NCBI GenBank assembly: GCA_021776915.1
Contig: JAIQZU010000066.1
Location: 1 to 56,019 of the forward strand
DNA length: 56,019 nt
From: Candidatus Scalindua sp.
GTDB taxonomy: Bacteria; Planctomycetota; Brocadiia; Brocadiales; Scalinduaceae
Direction of reading: 5' to 3'
Of this stretch, positions 1-8,453 are shown piece by piece. Under the pieces are notes generated by a model. The model ran no database searches. It was not told where the DNA came from and saw only the letters and a list, made by a program, of their open reading frames with translations. A program made the position numbers and the translations under genes. Each line of letters begins with the position of its first letter. Positions within the stretch are counted from its first letter, which is position 1.

Positions 1-520
1 AGAGGGTAGGTCTACACTACAGAGGATTTTGGCGGATTTTAGGCTTTTTGAAAAAACCAGAACCTTTATTTACAAGTACTTACATTTTTGAAAACTTGAA
101 AATATTTTAAAATCAGGACCGAATTGCGAAAGTCGGGTTAGGTCATTTACCTATTTTTTGATGATGTTCAAATAGACAGGCACAAATATTGTTATACCTG
201 TAAGCCTATAGTGCCATTGGATATAATTGCATGATCAAAAGATAATAATCATATGGTATGCCTATTGCGAAAGTATAAATCAGTTCATCTTCATGAATTG
301 TAACTAAGTTGAGAAATGAGGTGAAAAAGGCATGCATGTCAATGATTACGATGTTGTTTATATTGTCAGCAGGAAAAGGAAAAAGGTGATAATATGTTGC
401 TTACAACGATATTTTGGATATCTATAGCAAGCGCACTTATTGCTATCTTTATTATAACACGATAGTTTCATTTGGAAGGAATTTTAGATTTTTTGTAAAT
501 TTTTTAGGAGGAAACATATT
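1..520. other. Leader region upstream of hydrazine synthase fusion
   Basis: No long gene is visible here. The stretch is AT-rich and holds two very short overlapping reading frames (332-427 and 394-465), the second with a ribosome-binding site. Immediately before the hydrazine synthase gene there is a strong AGGAGG at 506-511, nine bases from its ATG. I did not find a convincing -35/-10 pair. The length suggests a long untranslated leader or a partly transcribed upstream region. Confidence 0.5.
394..465 (+). CDS. Possible 23-residue single-span membrane peptide
   Basis: A short frame begins with ATG at 394, preceded by AAAAGGTGAT, a plausible ribosome-binding site. It encodes MLLTTIFWISIASALIAIFI followed by ITR, essentially one hydrophobic membrane span. 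It sits 55 bases upstream of the hydrazine synthase gene on the same strand. It could be a small accessory membrane peptide, a leader peptide or chance. I do not recognise a family. An overlapping frame from 332 (starting MHVNDYDVVYIVSRKRKK) reads into it in another phase and may be part of the same leader. Confidence 0.3.
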   Translation: MLLTTIFWISIASALIAIFIITR

Positions 521-2593
521 ATGAAGAAAAAGGGTTGGTTATTGGGTTTCTTGGGAGTTGGAATGTTAAGCCTGGCGTTGGCTCAAAGCGCCGGCGCCGG
601 CTTTATACAGGGCACAAGGGTAAGAACAGATAGCACTTCCCCATTCCACATTGCCGTTTCGCCTGATGGTGGAACGTTGGCTATAGCCAACCAGTCAGGC
701 CATAGCGTGACGTTTATTGATGCGAGGTCTAACAAGGTGACCGGAGAGGTGCCTGTTCAGGTTCAACCTGAAGCGTCTGTGTTTACACTGGACGGACGTA
801 CTTTATTTGTTTGTAACGCAGAGAGCGATACTGTATCAGTTATTGATGTAGGTAACAAGGCAGTTGTTAAAACAATAAAGGTTGGTGACTGGCCTTGTAG
901 CATCAAACTGTCAAAAGACGGGTCAAAGGCTTATGTATGTTGTTCTGGTAATATGTGGAATTCGGTTGACATAATTGATACTGCAATGAATAGCAAAATC
1001 GGTGAGATCAGAACAACTGATTACGGCCCAAGGGATATAGCTATTTCGCCTGACGGAAAAACTGCGGCAATATGCCTTGATACAACAGGTAAGATCAACA
1101 GGGGTGTTGATTTTGTAGATCTTGCATCAGGAAGGGTTATTGAGCACAGAAATATATATCAGAGTTGCAACCTTAGAGCGATTGAGTATACGCCTGATGG
1201 AGCATATGTACTTGTCACAATGGAACAGCCAAAGAACTGGCTGCCTGTATGTGAAGCAGAGAATGCACAGATATTCTCAAACAACCTTGCTGTTGTGGAG
1301 ACTAAGGCTGGTGGAAAGGTTGCATGCATGCCTTTGGATGAGCACAACAATTATGATGGTAATCCATACGGTGTGGCAGTTAGTCCGGACGGAAAGTATG
1401 TTTTTATTGGCATAAGAAGTATGCACAGGGTAACTGTCCTTGATCTGAACGCGTTGCTTGATATCGTTTCTTCAAGCACTCAGGAAGAGCTTGACGACAT
1501 GAAGAACGACCTGACATTGATGGTTGATTATCTGGTAAAAAGGGTAAATGTAGGCCTCGGACCAAGTTCAGTTGCTCTTTCACCGGATGGTAAGACTTGC
1601 TACGCTGCAAACTATTTCACAAATGATTTGTCAGTTATTAAGGCAGGTGATGACCCTTCGGTAATAGCAACAATACAGACAGGTCCTGAGTGGCGTCCGC
1701 TTGAAAGAGGAGAGCCGTTGACAGTTCCTGAAGTGCATTACAGGGTAAAACACTCTCCATACAAGAGTGAATTGGTCAGATATGGACAGTTCCAGTTTAA
1801 TGAAGCATCATGGACACTGCAGGGTGAGTATTCATGTGCAAGCTGTCACTATGAAAGAGGCCAAACTACTGGTGTGATCTGGGACCTTGGAGATGAAGGA
1901 TGGGGTAGTTGGAAGAACGCAAAGTATATCCGGGGTGGAAGGTATCTTCCTCCATTCAGGCATGAAGGATTCACGGGTCATCCTGATGAAATCGTAGGAG
2001 CTGCTTCGTCGATCGACAGGGTATGCGGACGTGATCCTGGATTTGTATTCAGAAGTGAGAACTTTTCACCTGAGAGATTAGAGGCATTGATTGCTTACAT
2101 CAGGTCTTTAGAGTTCACAGGAAGTCCTTTCAGAAATGAAGATGGTTCATTGACAGAAGCACAGAAGAGAGGCTGGAAAGTATTCAGTGATCCTAAGGTT
2201 GGATGTATTGAGTGCCATCCTGGCGATCCAAAGAATCCAAGGGCCTTATTCAGTGATGCGCAGACTCATGATGTTGGAACCGGAAGGATTGGTGTAAATG
2301 GTTTCAGGACTACACCCGGCGCAGTATATAACCAGGCAGCGTTGGAAGCAGGCGTGGACCCTTATGGTGAAGAGTACGATGTTCCAATTATCGGGCTTGA
2401 TCTTGTAAAAGAGTTTGATACGCCTACATTGAGAGATATTTACGCATCAGCTACATATTTCCATGATGGCAGTGCACAGACGTTGATGGCAACAATAGAC
2501 AATACAGCGACTACAGAGGATATGCATGGGGTTACATCACATCTGAGTAATCAAGAATTGCAGGATCTGGTTGAGTTTATGAAGGCTCTGTAA
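521..2593 (+). CDS. hzsBC: Hydrazine synthase, fused beta (propeller) and gamma (di-heme) subunits
   Basis: 690 residues. A signal peptide (cleavage near AGA-G, residue 26) sends the protein across the membrane. Residues about 30-390 form YVTN-type beta-propeller blades with repeated 'SPDG' turns (e.g. 46-50, 176-179, 288-291, 354-357). Residues about 405-690 resemble a cytochrome c peroxidase/MauG domain with two c-heme motifs, C439-ASC-H443 and C562-IEC-H566, and the late 'YFHDGSAQTL' segment holding a candidate axial His (H648). Kuenenia hydrazine synthase has separate beta (propeller) and gamma (MauG-like) subunits; I recall them as fused in Scalindua, and the length fits their sum. The enzyme makes hydrazine from NO and ammonium in the anammoxosome. 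The alpha subunit gene is not in this window. A strong Shine-Dalgarno and a terminator frame the gene as a single unit. A paralogous propeller-cytochrome is the alternative. Confidence 0.8.
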   Translation: MKKKGWLLGFLGVGMLSLALAQSAGAGFIQGTRVRTDSTSPFHIAVSPDGGTLAIANQSGHSVTFIDARSNKVTGEVPVQVQPEASVFTLDGRTLFVCNAESDTVSVIDVGNKAVVKTIKVGDWPCSIKLSKDGSKAYVCCSGNMWNSVDIIDTAMNSKIGEIRTTDYGPRDIAISPDGKTAAICLDTTGKINRGVDFVDLASGRVIEHRNIYQSCNLRAIEYTPDGAYVLVTMEQPKNWLPVCEAENAQIFSNNLAVVETKAGGKVACMPLDEHNNYDGNPYGVAVSPDGKYVFIGIRSMHRVTVLDLNALLDIVSSSTQEELDDMKNDLTLMVDYLVKRVNVGLGPSSVALSPDGKTCYAANYFTNDLSVIKAGDDPSVIATIQTGPEWRPLERGEPLTVPEVHYRVKHSPYKSELVRYGQFQFNEASWTLQGEYSCASCHYERGQTTGVIWDLGDEGWGSWKNAKYIRGGRYLPPFRHEGFTGHPDEIVGAASSIDRVCGRDPGFVFRSENFSPERLEALIAYIRSLEFTGSPFRNEDGSLTEAQKRGWKVFSDPKVGCIECHPGDPKNPRALFSDAQTHDVGTGRIGVNGFRTTPGAVYNQAALEAGVDPYGEEYDVPIIGLDLVKEFDTPTLRDIYASATYFHDGSAQTLMATIDNTATTEDMHGVTSHLSNQELQDLVEFMKAL

Positions 2594-2603
2594 GATGTTT
2601 TAT

Positions 2604-2631
2604 AGTGGAGAATTAGAGGCGGTTCTCCACT
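2604..2631 (+). other. 3'-end stem-loop behind hydrazine synthase gene
   Basis: AGTGGAGAA (2604-2612) pairs perfectly with TTCTCCACT (2623-2631) across a ten-base loop, eleven bases after the stop codon. No T-run follows, so it is not a typical terminator. A stable hairpin at this place could protect the 3' end of an abundant mRNA from exonucleases; that role is inference. Confidence 0.5.
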
Positions 2632-2702
2632 GAAAAGATTAGCATATTTAGTAATTCGTGAAAACTTAGTTTGTTGAGTTACATCTTTACAAACGAGTTA
2701 TA

Positions 2703-2743
2703 GGAACCACCGCTATAGTTCATACGGTGGTTCCTTTTTATTT
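2703..2743 (+). terminator. Rho-independent terminator of hydrazine synthase unit
   Basis: GGAACCACCG (2703-2712) pairs perfectly with CGGTGGTTCC (2725-2734) over a 12-base loop, followed by TTTTTATTT. This is a textbook intrinsic terminator on the plus strand, about 110 bases after the stop codon, and separates the gene from the SUMF1 fragment downstream. Confidence 0.85.
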
Positions 2744-2851
2744 AATCTTAGAACCTTATTTCACACAATTATGTGTCCAAATTGTATAACATAGAAAAAA
2801 TACCTATGACTTTTATGTTAGATCAGAAAGGAAAAATCCAGTATGTTGTGA

Positions 2852-3322
2852 AGAGTAAGTTGGAATGATGTACAGGATTTTATAAGAAAGTTGAATAATA
2901 AAACAAGCCTGAACTATCGACTGCCCACAGAAGCTGGGTGGGAATACGAGGCAAGGAGTGGAGAAAATAAAGAAACGTGGGCAGGTACAAATAATAAATC
3001 AGAGTTCAGAAGATATGCATGGTATTCTAGCGATAACTCAAGAGGTCAAACGCATCCAGTAGGCCAGAAAAAACCGAACGGTTTAGACCTGTACGACATG
3101 ATGGGCAATGTCTGGGAATGGTGTCTAGATTGGTATGGTGAAGATTATTATAAGAAAAGCCTTCGTAACAATCTAAAAGGTGAGTCTAGTGGTTCCTGCC
3201 GTGTTTATCTGGGCGGTAGCTGGTTCGATAAGTCGAGATACTTGCAAACATCTAATCGCTATGGAAACACTCCTGGTCACAGGAGTAGCAATTTAGGTTT
3301 TCGTCTTGCCATGACACCGTAA
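2852..3322 (+). pseudogene. 5'-truncated SUMF1/formylglycine-generating-enzyme-like fragment
   Basis: The open frame begins after a stop at 2849 and reads RVSWNDVQDFIRKLNNKT, then 'YRLPTEAGWEYEARSG', 'GLDLYDMMGNVWEWCLDWY' and 'GSWFDKSRYLQTSNR...GFRLA'. These are the middle and C-terminal signatures of the FGE-sulfatase (SUMF1) fold. Family members usually have about 100 more N-terminal residues before the 'VSWNDV' motif; none is found upstream in any frame I checked. The only start inside the frame is TTG at 2891 (143 residues), which would cut the fold. I therefore read it as a remnant of a secreted or regulatory SUMF1-domain protein. A short functional protein from 2891 is less likely. Confidence 0.65.
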
Positions 3323-3600
3323 CAATTAGGTGATTCATTCTTCAACTATTATGTGAAATAGCTACTACTTTACCTGTCGAACAGTGTAACTATCTCACAC
3401 AATCTATCTAAAATTATGATCTGGCGTGATGTACAGTGGTATTCTTTCCTAGCATCATTACGAAATTCACATTGGCTGGCACTCATGGCACAGAATAGGA
3501 TAGAAATAAAACCTACTGTGGTCATATTGTAGCCAACTCCATTAAATAAACAGGTGTAATATCTTTTTATAGTATTTTATTTTTTTAAGGAGGACTTTAA

Positions 3601-4188
3601 ATGTTTTTTTTACGTTTTTGTACAACAGTTATTAGCTTGGTTATACTCGCCTTATTTTTAGCTTACTCTGGAACTCTCGACTATCCGTGTGTTCCCACTG
3701 CTAGGGCTGCAGATATGCTTGATTCGGATAAAGAGGTAGCTTCTCCCGATCCCCGCTTTACTGATAATAGTAACGGCACAATAACGGACAACCTTACTGG
3801 ATTGATATGGTTACAGAATGCCAATGTCGCGGGAGCGAGAAAGTGGGCAGATGCCCTGGCAGATGTGGAGAATCTGAATAGAGATGGAATGATGAACGGG
3901 ACTTTTACAGGTGATAAGAGCAACAGTGGCAGTCACCAAAAAGACTGGCGTCTGCCAGATAGGAATGAGTTAGTAAGCCTGACTGATTATAGGAACAACA
4001 ACCCTGCCCTTCCATCGAACTACTCTAACTTCTTTAGCGGCGTGCAGTCGGACAGCTACTGGTCGAGTGATACCCTTAAGGGTGGTATAGCCTATGCTTG
4101 GATCGTAACCTTGAGCGATTACGGTGTTATGGACACTGCCAATAAGACTGAAAAATGCTTTGTATGGCCTGTTCGTGCAGAAAAATAG
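3601..4188 (+). CDS. Secreted DUF1566 (Lcl C-terminal) domain protein
   Basis: 195 residues with a good ribosome-binding site (AAGGAGG about six bases before ATG). An N-terminal signal peptide ends near 'ARAAD' (about residue 37). The rest shows the DUF1566 pattern: 'PRFTDNSNGTITDNLTGLIWLQNAN', 'WRLPDRNELVSLTDY', 'YWSSDT...AYAWIV' and a C-terminal 'CFVWPVRA'. This domain is common in extracytoplasmic, often lipid-anchored or adhesin-like proteins of unknown biochemical role. It lies 3' of the SUMF1 fragment; both folds are related to C-type-lectin-like domains, so the two may come from one decaying surface-protein locus. Confidence 0.75.
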   Translation: MFFLRFCTTVISLVILALFLAYSGTLDYPCVPTARAADMLDSDKEVASPDPRFTDNSNGTITDNLTGLIWLQNANVAGARKWADALADVENLNRDGMMNGTFTGDKSNSGSHQKDWRLPDRNELVSLTDYRNNNPALPSNYSNFFSGVQSDSYWSSDTLKGGIAYAWIVTLSDYGVMDTANKTEKCFVWPVRAEK

Positions 4189-4565
4189 ATACTTTGTTGC
4201 TTTGCTTTGAACACATTTGATTCAGGTTCTGAAGCCTGAACTCAACTAATAAGTGCAAATCTCAAGAGTTGATAAGAAGGGTTCGCGGTAGTACAAGACC
4301 GCCTCACAAACTTGTCAATAGAAAGGGAGGTGTCCTTTGACCTTCGTAAATATTCACATCAGAATATCATTTCATAAAACTTATCAGTAGGAGGGGTAAC
4401 TTACTTTTTTTAATCCTTTAGGAGTCTAATATAAACTTCATTACTGTCAAGTAAGTACATCAAAACAGACCAAAACAGGGAGTAATCTAGATCATGGTCT
4501 GTTTGTTTACTGGCAGGTAAGCTGTACGCCGGGCATACGAATACATTAATTATTCAATCAAGGCA
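4189..4565. other. Intergenic stretch with small inverted repeats
   Basis: No gene is seen. It lies between the convergent ends of the DUF1566 gene and fprA. It contains a short hairpin around 4220-4240 related to the 'TTCAGG...CCTGAA' repeats seen elsewhere in the window, and a ten-base-pair stem at 4463-4504. Confidence 0.5.
4463..4504 (-). terminator. Possible terminator for the metV-fprA operon
   Basis: AAACAGACCA (4463-4472) pairs with TGGTCTGTTT (4495-4504) with a 22-base loop, about 60 bases beyond the fprA stop. Read on the minus strand the stem ends in TTTT and then loses its T-run, so it is a weak terminator candidate only. Confidence 0.3.
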
Positions 4566-5759
4566 TTAAATATCTGTTGCAAATTTTTTACCAAATTCTT
4601 CACACCCCTTCAGATCTTCTTCTGAAGGCACCATCCTTAACTTACACCCTTCAGCAACTATCTTGAAACGTAAACTCTTTAAGATGTCTTCAATTATCTG
4701 TACGGCTTCACCACTCCAGCCGTAACATCCAAAAACAGCCGCCGCCTTGCCCCTGATATTCAGTGTTACCAGGCTTGAAATAATATCAAATATTGGTTTT
4801 GGGGCCTTCGCATTCAGTGTAGGAGTCCCAAGGAGAATACCATCAGAGGCATCAATTTCGTCAATTATGGAGTCCATATCAGTTTCTGCAGCATTTAAAA
4901 GTGAAACATCTGTGTCGGGAAGGCACGCCCCTCTATAAATAGATTCTGCCATTTTTTGTGTGCTGCCGTATGATGAAACATATATGATCGTTATCTTTTT
5001 TTTGTCAGGATATTTCTTTGTCTTCCCTGACCATTCTCTGTAAGCATCAATATACTTGTCTAAATTTTCCCTCAGTATAGGACCATGGGAGGGAGCAATA
5101 ATTTCTATATCAATATCCTTTATATTGTTCAGGGCATCAATAACGTGTTTCTTGAAAGGTCTAAGTATGGTATCGTAGTAAAATTCATACGCAGTAAATG
5201 CATCTTCCCTGGAATCCAATTCATCGTTAAATCTTTTATCACTGCAATAATGTGAACCAAATGCATCACAGGGGAATAGTATCTTATCGGTTTCAAGGTA
5301 CGTAAACATAGTGTCAGGCCAATGGAGAAAAGGCGCAGATATAAATTTCAGTACCTTGCCGCCAAGATCAATACTGTCGCCCGCTTTCACCTCTTTGTAA
5401 TCAAATTCTTTGTGCAGAATATTCTTCACAAAAGTTCTGGCGCCTCTGGAAAATACTGGGATTGCCCTGGGCGCTAACTCCATCAATCTGATCAAACCGC
5501 CTGAATGATCCGGCTCCGTATGATTGATAATTATATAATCGATATCTTCCGGCCTGACTAACGATCTTATTTTTGAAATAAAGTCATCGACACAATATGA
5601 TTTTACCGTATCTATAACAGCTATCTTCTCACCGCGAACCAGATAGGAATTATAAGTTGTACCGTGCTTTGTAGGTATCACAATATCAAATGTTACGAGA
5701 CCCGGATCCAATGCACCTATCCAATAAACGCCTTCCTTAATCTTTACTGGTTGACCCAT
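4566..5759 (-). CDS. fprA: Flavodiiron protein (A-type flavoprotein)
   Basis: 397 residues, the normal length for the two-domain flavodiiron family. Residues 1-250 are a beta-lactamase-like domain with the di-iron motif H80-x-E-x-D-H ('NHTEPDHSGG') plus later ligands in 'FLHWPDTMFTY', 'PCDAF' and 'APSHGPIL'. Residues about 255-397 are a flavodoxin domain beginning 'IIYVSSYGSTQKMAESIY' (FMN phosphate loop). These cytoplasmic enzymes reduce O2 to water or NO to N2O using a rubredoxin or F420-type donor. In an anaerobe handling NO, either detoxification role fits. The ATG follows the metV stop directly, and its ribosome-binding site (GGAGAAGGAA) lies inside the end of metV, so the two are translationally coupled. 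Confidence 0.9.
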   Translation of the reverse strand: MGQPVKIKEGVYWIGALDPGLVTFDIVIPTKHGTTYNSYLVRGEKIAVIDTVKSYCVDDFISKIRSLVRPEDIDYIIINHTEPDHSGGLIRLMELAPRAIPVFSRGARTFVKNILHKEFDYKEVKAGDSIDLGGKVLKFISAPFLHWPDTMFTYLETDKILFPCDAFGSHYCSDKRFNDELDSREDAFTAYEFYYDTILRPFKKHVIDALNNIKDIDIEIIAPSHGPILRENLDKYIDAYREWSGKTKKYPDKKKITIIYVSSYGSTQKMAESIYRGACLPDTDVSLLNAAETDMDSIIDEIDASDGILLGTPTLNAKAPKPIFDIISSLVTLNIRGKAAAVFGCYGWSGEAVQIIEDILKSLRFKIVAEGCKLRMVPSEEDLKGCEEFGKKFATDI

Positions 5760-6437
5760 CTATTCCTTCTCCATTTGAAGATGTTTGATTTCTAATTTAC
5801 GTGGAGAACTGCCTGTACTTACAGACCAATTTTTCGGCGGCCTGATATCGTCCATGTAATGCAACATCTGCTGTTTATCAAGCTGGGCATATATTTGACT
5901 CCATACACATGGTATATCTTCCGACACTTCACAGTTACCGCCCATTGATCCTCCACACGGACCGTTAAGCAAACTTTTCGAACACCTGCTTACAGGGCAA
6001 AAACCGCCTGTTTTATCAAGCACACAGTCTCCACAACCTGCACATCTTTCTAAAAACAGTCCCGGTTCTACGGGCGCTCCCATGAAGGTGGTATTAAGTC
6101 CGGGAACTACTCTGACCGGCGTATATCTCTCTGCTAATGTCTGCACTCCCACACCACAGGCAATAGAAACTACCGCATCATAATCATTAACATAATTACC
6201 TACCGGCTCTACATATTCCTGTTCACACTGTCTTAATACAGTCTCTTCCTTTATCTCAAGCTCCCGGCCATCTCTTTTTGCCGCAATGCGTAATTTTAAT
6301 GCAAGCTCTTCTACCTGCTTCTGGCCGCCTGTATGACATACAGTTACACAATCTCCACAGCCGATTATACAAATCTTACTGAAGTCTTTAACCAATTCAT
6401 ATATTTCTTTAAATGGTTTTGACTCAGCTACTATCAT
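5760..6437 (-). CDS. metV: MetV-like zinc/Fe-S protein of methylene-THF reductase
   Basis: 225 residues. It matches the MetV family (methylenetetrahydrofolate reductase C-terminal, MTHFR_C): 'CIIGCGDCVTVCHTGGQKQVEELA' near the N-terminus, then a cysteine-rich segment 'CAGCGDCVLDKTGGFCPVSRCSKSLLNGPCGGSMGGNCEV' (quoted here as a motif; Cys spacing 2,2,8,4,8). In acetogens MetV pairs with MetF in the methyl branch of the Wood-Ljungdahl pathway, which anammox bacteria use for CO2 fixation. No metF is adjacent; the partner in the operon is fprA. The start ATG at 6435-6437 is preceded by AGGGAGA. Confidence 0.85.
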   Translation of the reverse strand: MIVAESKPFKEIYELVKDFSKICIIGCGDCVTVCHTGGQKQVEELALKLRIAAKRDGRELEIKEETVLRQCEQEYVEPVGNYVNDYDAVVSIACGVGVQTLAERYTPVRVVPGLNTTFMGAPVEPGLFLERCAGCGDCVLDKTGGFCPVSRCSKSLLNGPCGGSMGGNCEVSEDIPCVWSQIYAQLDKQQMLHYMDDIRPPKNWSVSTGSSPRKLEIKHLQMEKE

Positions 6438-6509
6438 AGTTTATCTCCCTGAAAATATTTGAATTTATGTGGGATTAATAAGTGTAATAATAACACAAAA
6501 ATAATGTAA

Positions 6510-6815
6510 ATGAAGAAAAAATCAAAAGAACTTTTTGGTTATGATAAATTAGTTGCTAATGGGATGTTTCGATTTGTGAGGCATCCAATGTATTTTGGAG
6601 TTTCTCTGGTCTTTCTGTTTAATCCTTCGATCAGCACATTCACACTGACAGACAGGTTTTGTGCAGTAAGCTATCTTATCATAGGGACGTTCTTTGAGGA
6701 AAAGAGGATGTTAAGGATTTTTGGGGCCAAGGATAAGCTTTACAAGGAAAATGTACCGAGGTTTATTCCTTATAAGTTTACAAACTCACCAGGTCATAAA
6801 TACACTAATGTATAG
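6510..6815 (+). pseudogene. ICMT/NnrU-like membrane methyltransferase, N-terminally truncated
   Basis: The frame encodes 101 residues with the C-terminal signature of the isoprenylcysteine carboxyl methyltransferase / phospholipid methyltransferase group: 'FRFVRHPMYFGVSLVFL' and 'FFEEKRMLRIFG...YKENVPRFIPY'. Full-length relatives are about 150-250 residues with two or three extra N-terminal membrane spans. Here a stop lies directly before the ATG, there is no ribosome-binding site, and the gene begins within the divergent promoter region of metV. It is probably a fragment, although the SAM-binding half is intact. Confidence 0.55.
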
Positions 6816-7387
6816 CCCTTAAACAATATATCACCTTTGTTAAAGACTTTTTCTTTAATCCTTCAAATCCTCTCAAACCATAAATTCATATACTACAAAA
6901 CCTTCATAGTAAAGCGGAAACATTTACCCACAAGACGTTGACAAAATAGACAAAACAATTAAAACAGAAAAAATAGAGCTATCTCCAGGCAATATTATCA
7001 GTATATCCATAACATATAATGGAATAAGTATATAACTCTGTTGATTTACCTCGTTATCAATAAGTAAATATCAATATACAGTATGTTACTATCTGACTGG
7101 CATGCAATATTTAGTATGTAAGAATTTCAAAATGAAGTAAGTCAACAGAGCCATATATAAGCATTTACGGCATTTCTTTTCCCTGGATCATTTATCTTTG
7201 ATGTATGTAAAAGACTTTAGGCACGATTTTAGCGATGTATGCCGTGAGCGTAATAAGACATAAACGCTGAAAATGTTGTAAAAAGCACATGGTAACCTGG
7301 TATGGTTGCTTCTTTTTGACGGATAACTTAATAGGAACTATTGGCTTAATTATTTACTATTCTATAGCAAAAAACTAATCTTTACCA
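6816..7387. other. 572-base non-coding stretch
   Basis: AT-rich, no gene seen. It holds one inverted-repeat element (7027-7159). I looked for a c-di-GMP riboswitch upstream of the HD-GYP gene and saw no convincing match. Confidence 0.5.
7027..7159. repeat. Small inverted-repeat element (MITE-like)
   Basis: The left end (7027-7049) contains TATATAACTCTGTTGATTTA and the right end (7137-7159) is its near-perfect reverse complement (core CTCTGTTGA-T/C-TTAC plus TATATA). The ends enclose about 87 bases of non-coding DNA. The layout is that of a miniature inverted-repeat element or a long-loop hairpin. The ends do not match the IS5 ends at 41156/42632. Confidence 0.45.
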
Positions 7388-8398
7388 ATGAGCGAATATA
7401 CCTCCATAACAAAAAACGCCTTAATTGAAGGCACAAAAATAGAGTTTGACTTGTTTTTGAGAAATGACGTTAGTGGACAAGCCAGGTATATATTATTTTG
7501 CCGTGCAGATGAACAGTTCAGTGCTGCAAAACAAGAGCAATTACTAAGTAAAAATACACAAAAGCTTTATATTTCAACAAAAGATACTGACAAGTACCTC
7601 ATATACCAGGAAGCAAACCTCAAGAGCATTGTTGATGATAAAAATAAAAGTTCCTTAGAAAAATCAGGAGCGCTTTATCAGGTCGCAGCAAACATAACAG
7701 AAGAGCTTTTGGATAATCCAAGGACAGGTAAACACATTGAAAGGGCGTCAGCGTGGATAAATAACACAGTTAACCATGTCCTTAAAAATGAAAACACATT
7801 CTCCAGTTTGTTTGAAGTTACCACCCACGACTACCATACATATACACATTCTATTAACATGTCAGTAATCGGGTTACTCTTTGGCAAATATCTTTCACTA
7901 AATCCACATGAGTTGGATTGCCTCGGGACAGGTATGTTGTTACATGATATAGGCAAGGTAGTAATCCCTCAGGAAATCATCAATAAACCCGGCCGCCTTA
8001 CGAAGGAAGAGTTTAGTGAAATAAAAAAACATCCTAAGGCAGGACTGGAACTTTTAGAACTAAAGAGCAATGTTGATTCACTGTGTTTAAAAATAGTCTC
8101 TCAACATCATGAGAACCACGATGGGACAGGTTACCCTTATGGACTTGGAGGTAGTGATATTCATTTATTTGGAAGTATATCACGAATAATCGACGTATAC
8201 GATGCAATGACGTCTAACAGGCCGTATGCAGTTGCAAAAAGACCTTTTGCCGCACTGGCAGAAATGAAGGCAGAAATGTCAAATTGCTTTAACGAAGAAT
8301 TACTGAAAGAGTTTATTTGCTTTCTTGGGGCAAAAGATCCGCGTAAAAAACCTAGAACTGATGACACATTGATGACACTTCCTTCTATAGCCAAATAA
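7388..8398 (+). CDS. HD-GYP domain protein, probable c-di-GMP phosphodiesterase
   Basis: 336 residues, no membrane span. Residues about 1-130 are an uncharacterised N-terminal region. Residues about 140-320 are an HD-GYP domain with 'HDIGK' (H186, D187), 'HH' near 240 and the full 'DGTGYPYGL' signature (GYP 248-250), followed by 'RIIDVYDAMTSNRPY'. With both HD and GYP motifs intact it should hydrolyse c-di-GMP. It is transcribed alone and converges on the large cNMP/Fe-S fusion gene. No good ribosome-binding site precedes the ATG. Confidence 0.88.
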   Translation: MSEYTSITKNALIEGTKIEFDLFLRNDVSGQARYILFCRADEQFSAAKQEQLLSKNTQKLYISTKDTDKYLIYQEANLKSIVDDKNKSSLEKSGALYQVAANITEELLDNPRTGKHIERASAWINNTVNHVLKNENTFSSLFEVTTHDYHTYTHSINMSVIGLLFGKYLSLNPHELDCLGTGMLLHDIGKVVIPQEIINKPGRLTKEEFSEIKKHPKAGLELLELKSNVDSLCLKIVSQHHENHDGTGYPYGLGGSDIHLFGSISRIIDVYDAMTSNRPYAVAKRPFAALAEMKAEMSNCFNEELLKEFICFLGAKDPRKKPRTDDTLMTLPSIAK

Positions 8399-8453
8399 GG
8401 TATATTACTGAATACATTATTCTGTCATTCAATCCGATAAGAATCTTGATTAA

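Noticed and set aside
3470-3510. Possible sigma54 promoter (TGGCACTCATGGCAC) before the DUF1566 gene
   Set aside because: The second half lacks the TTGC element at the required distance from GG.
4260-4330. Possible tRNA-like sequence around GGTTCGCGGTAGTACAAGACC
   Set aside because: No seven-base acceptor stem or T-arm could be drawn around it.
7160-7387. Possible c-di-GMP riboswitch upstream of the HD-GYP gene
   Set aside because: The conserved GEMM core and tetraloop-receptor pattern could not be recognised; only a few short stems are present.
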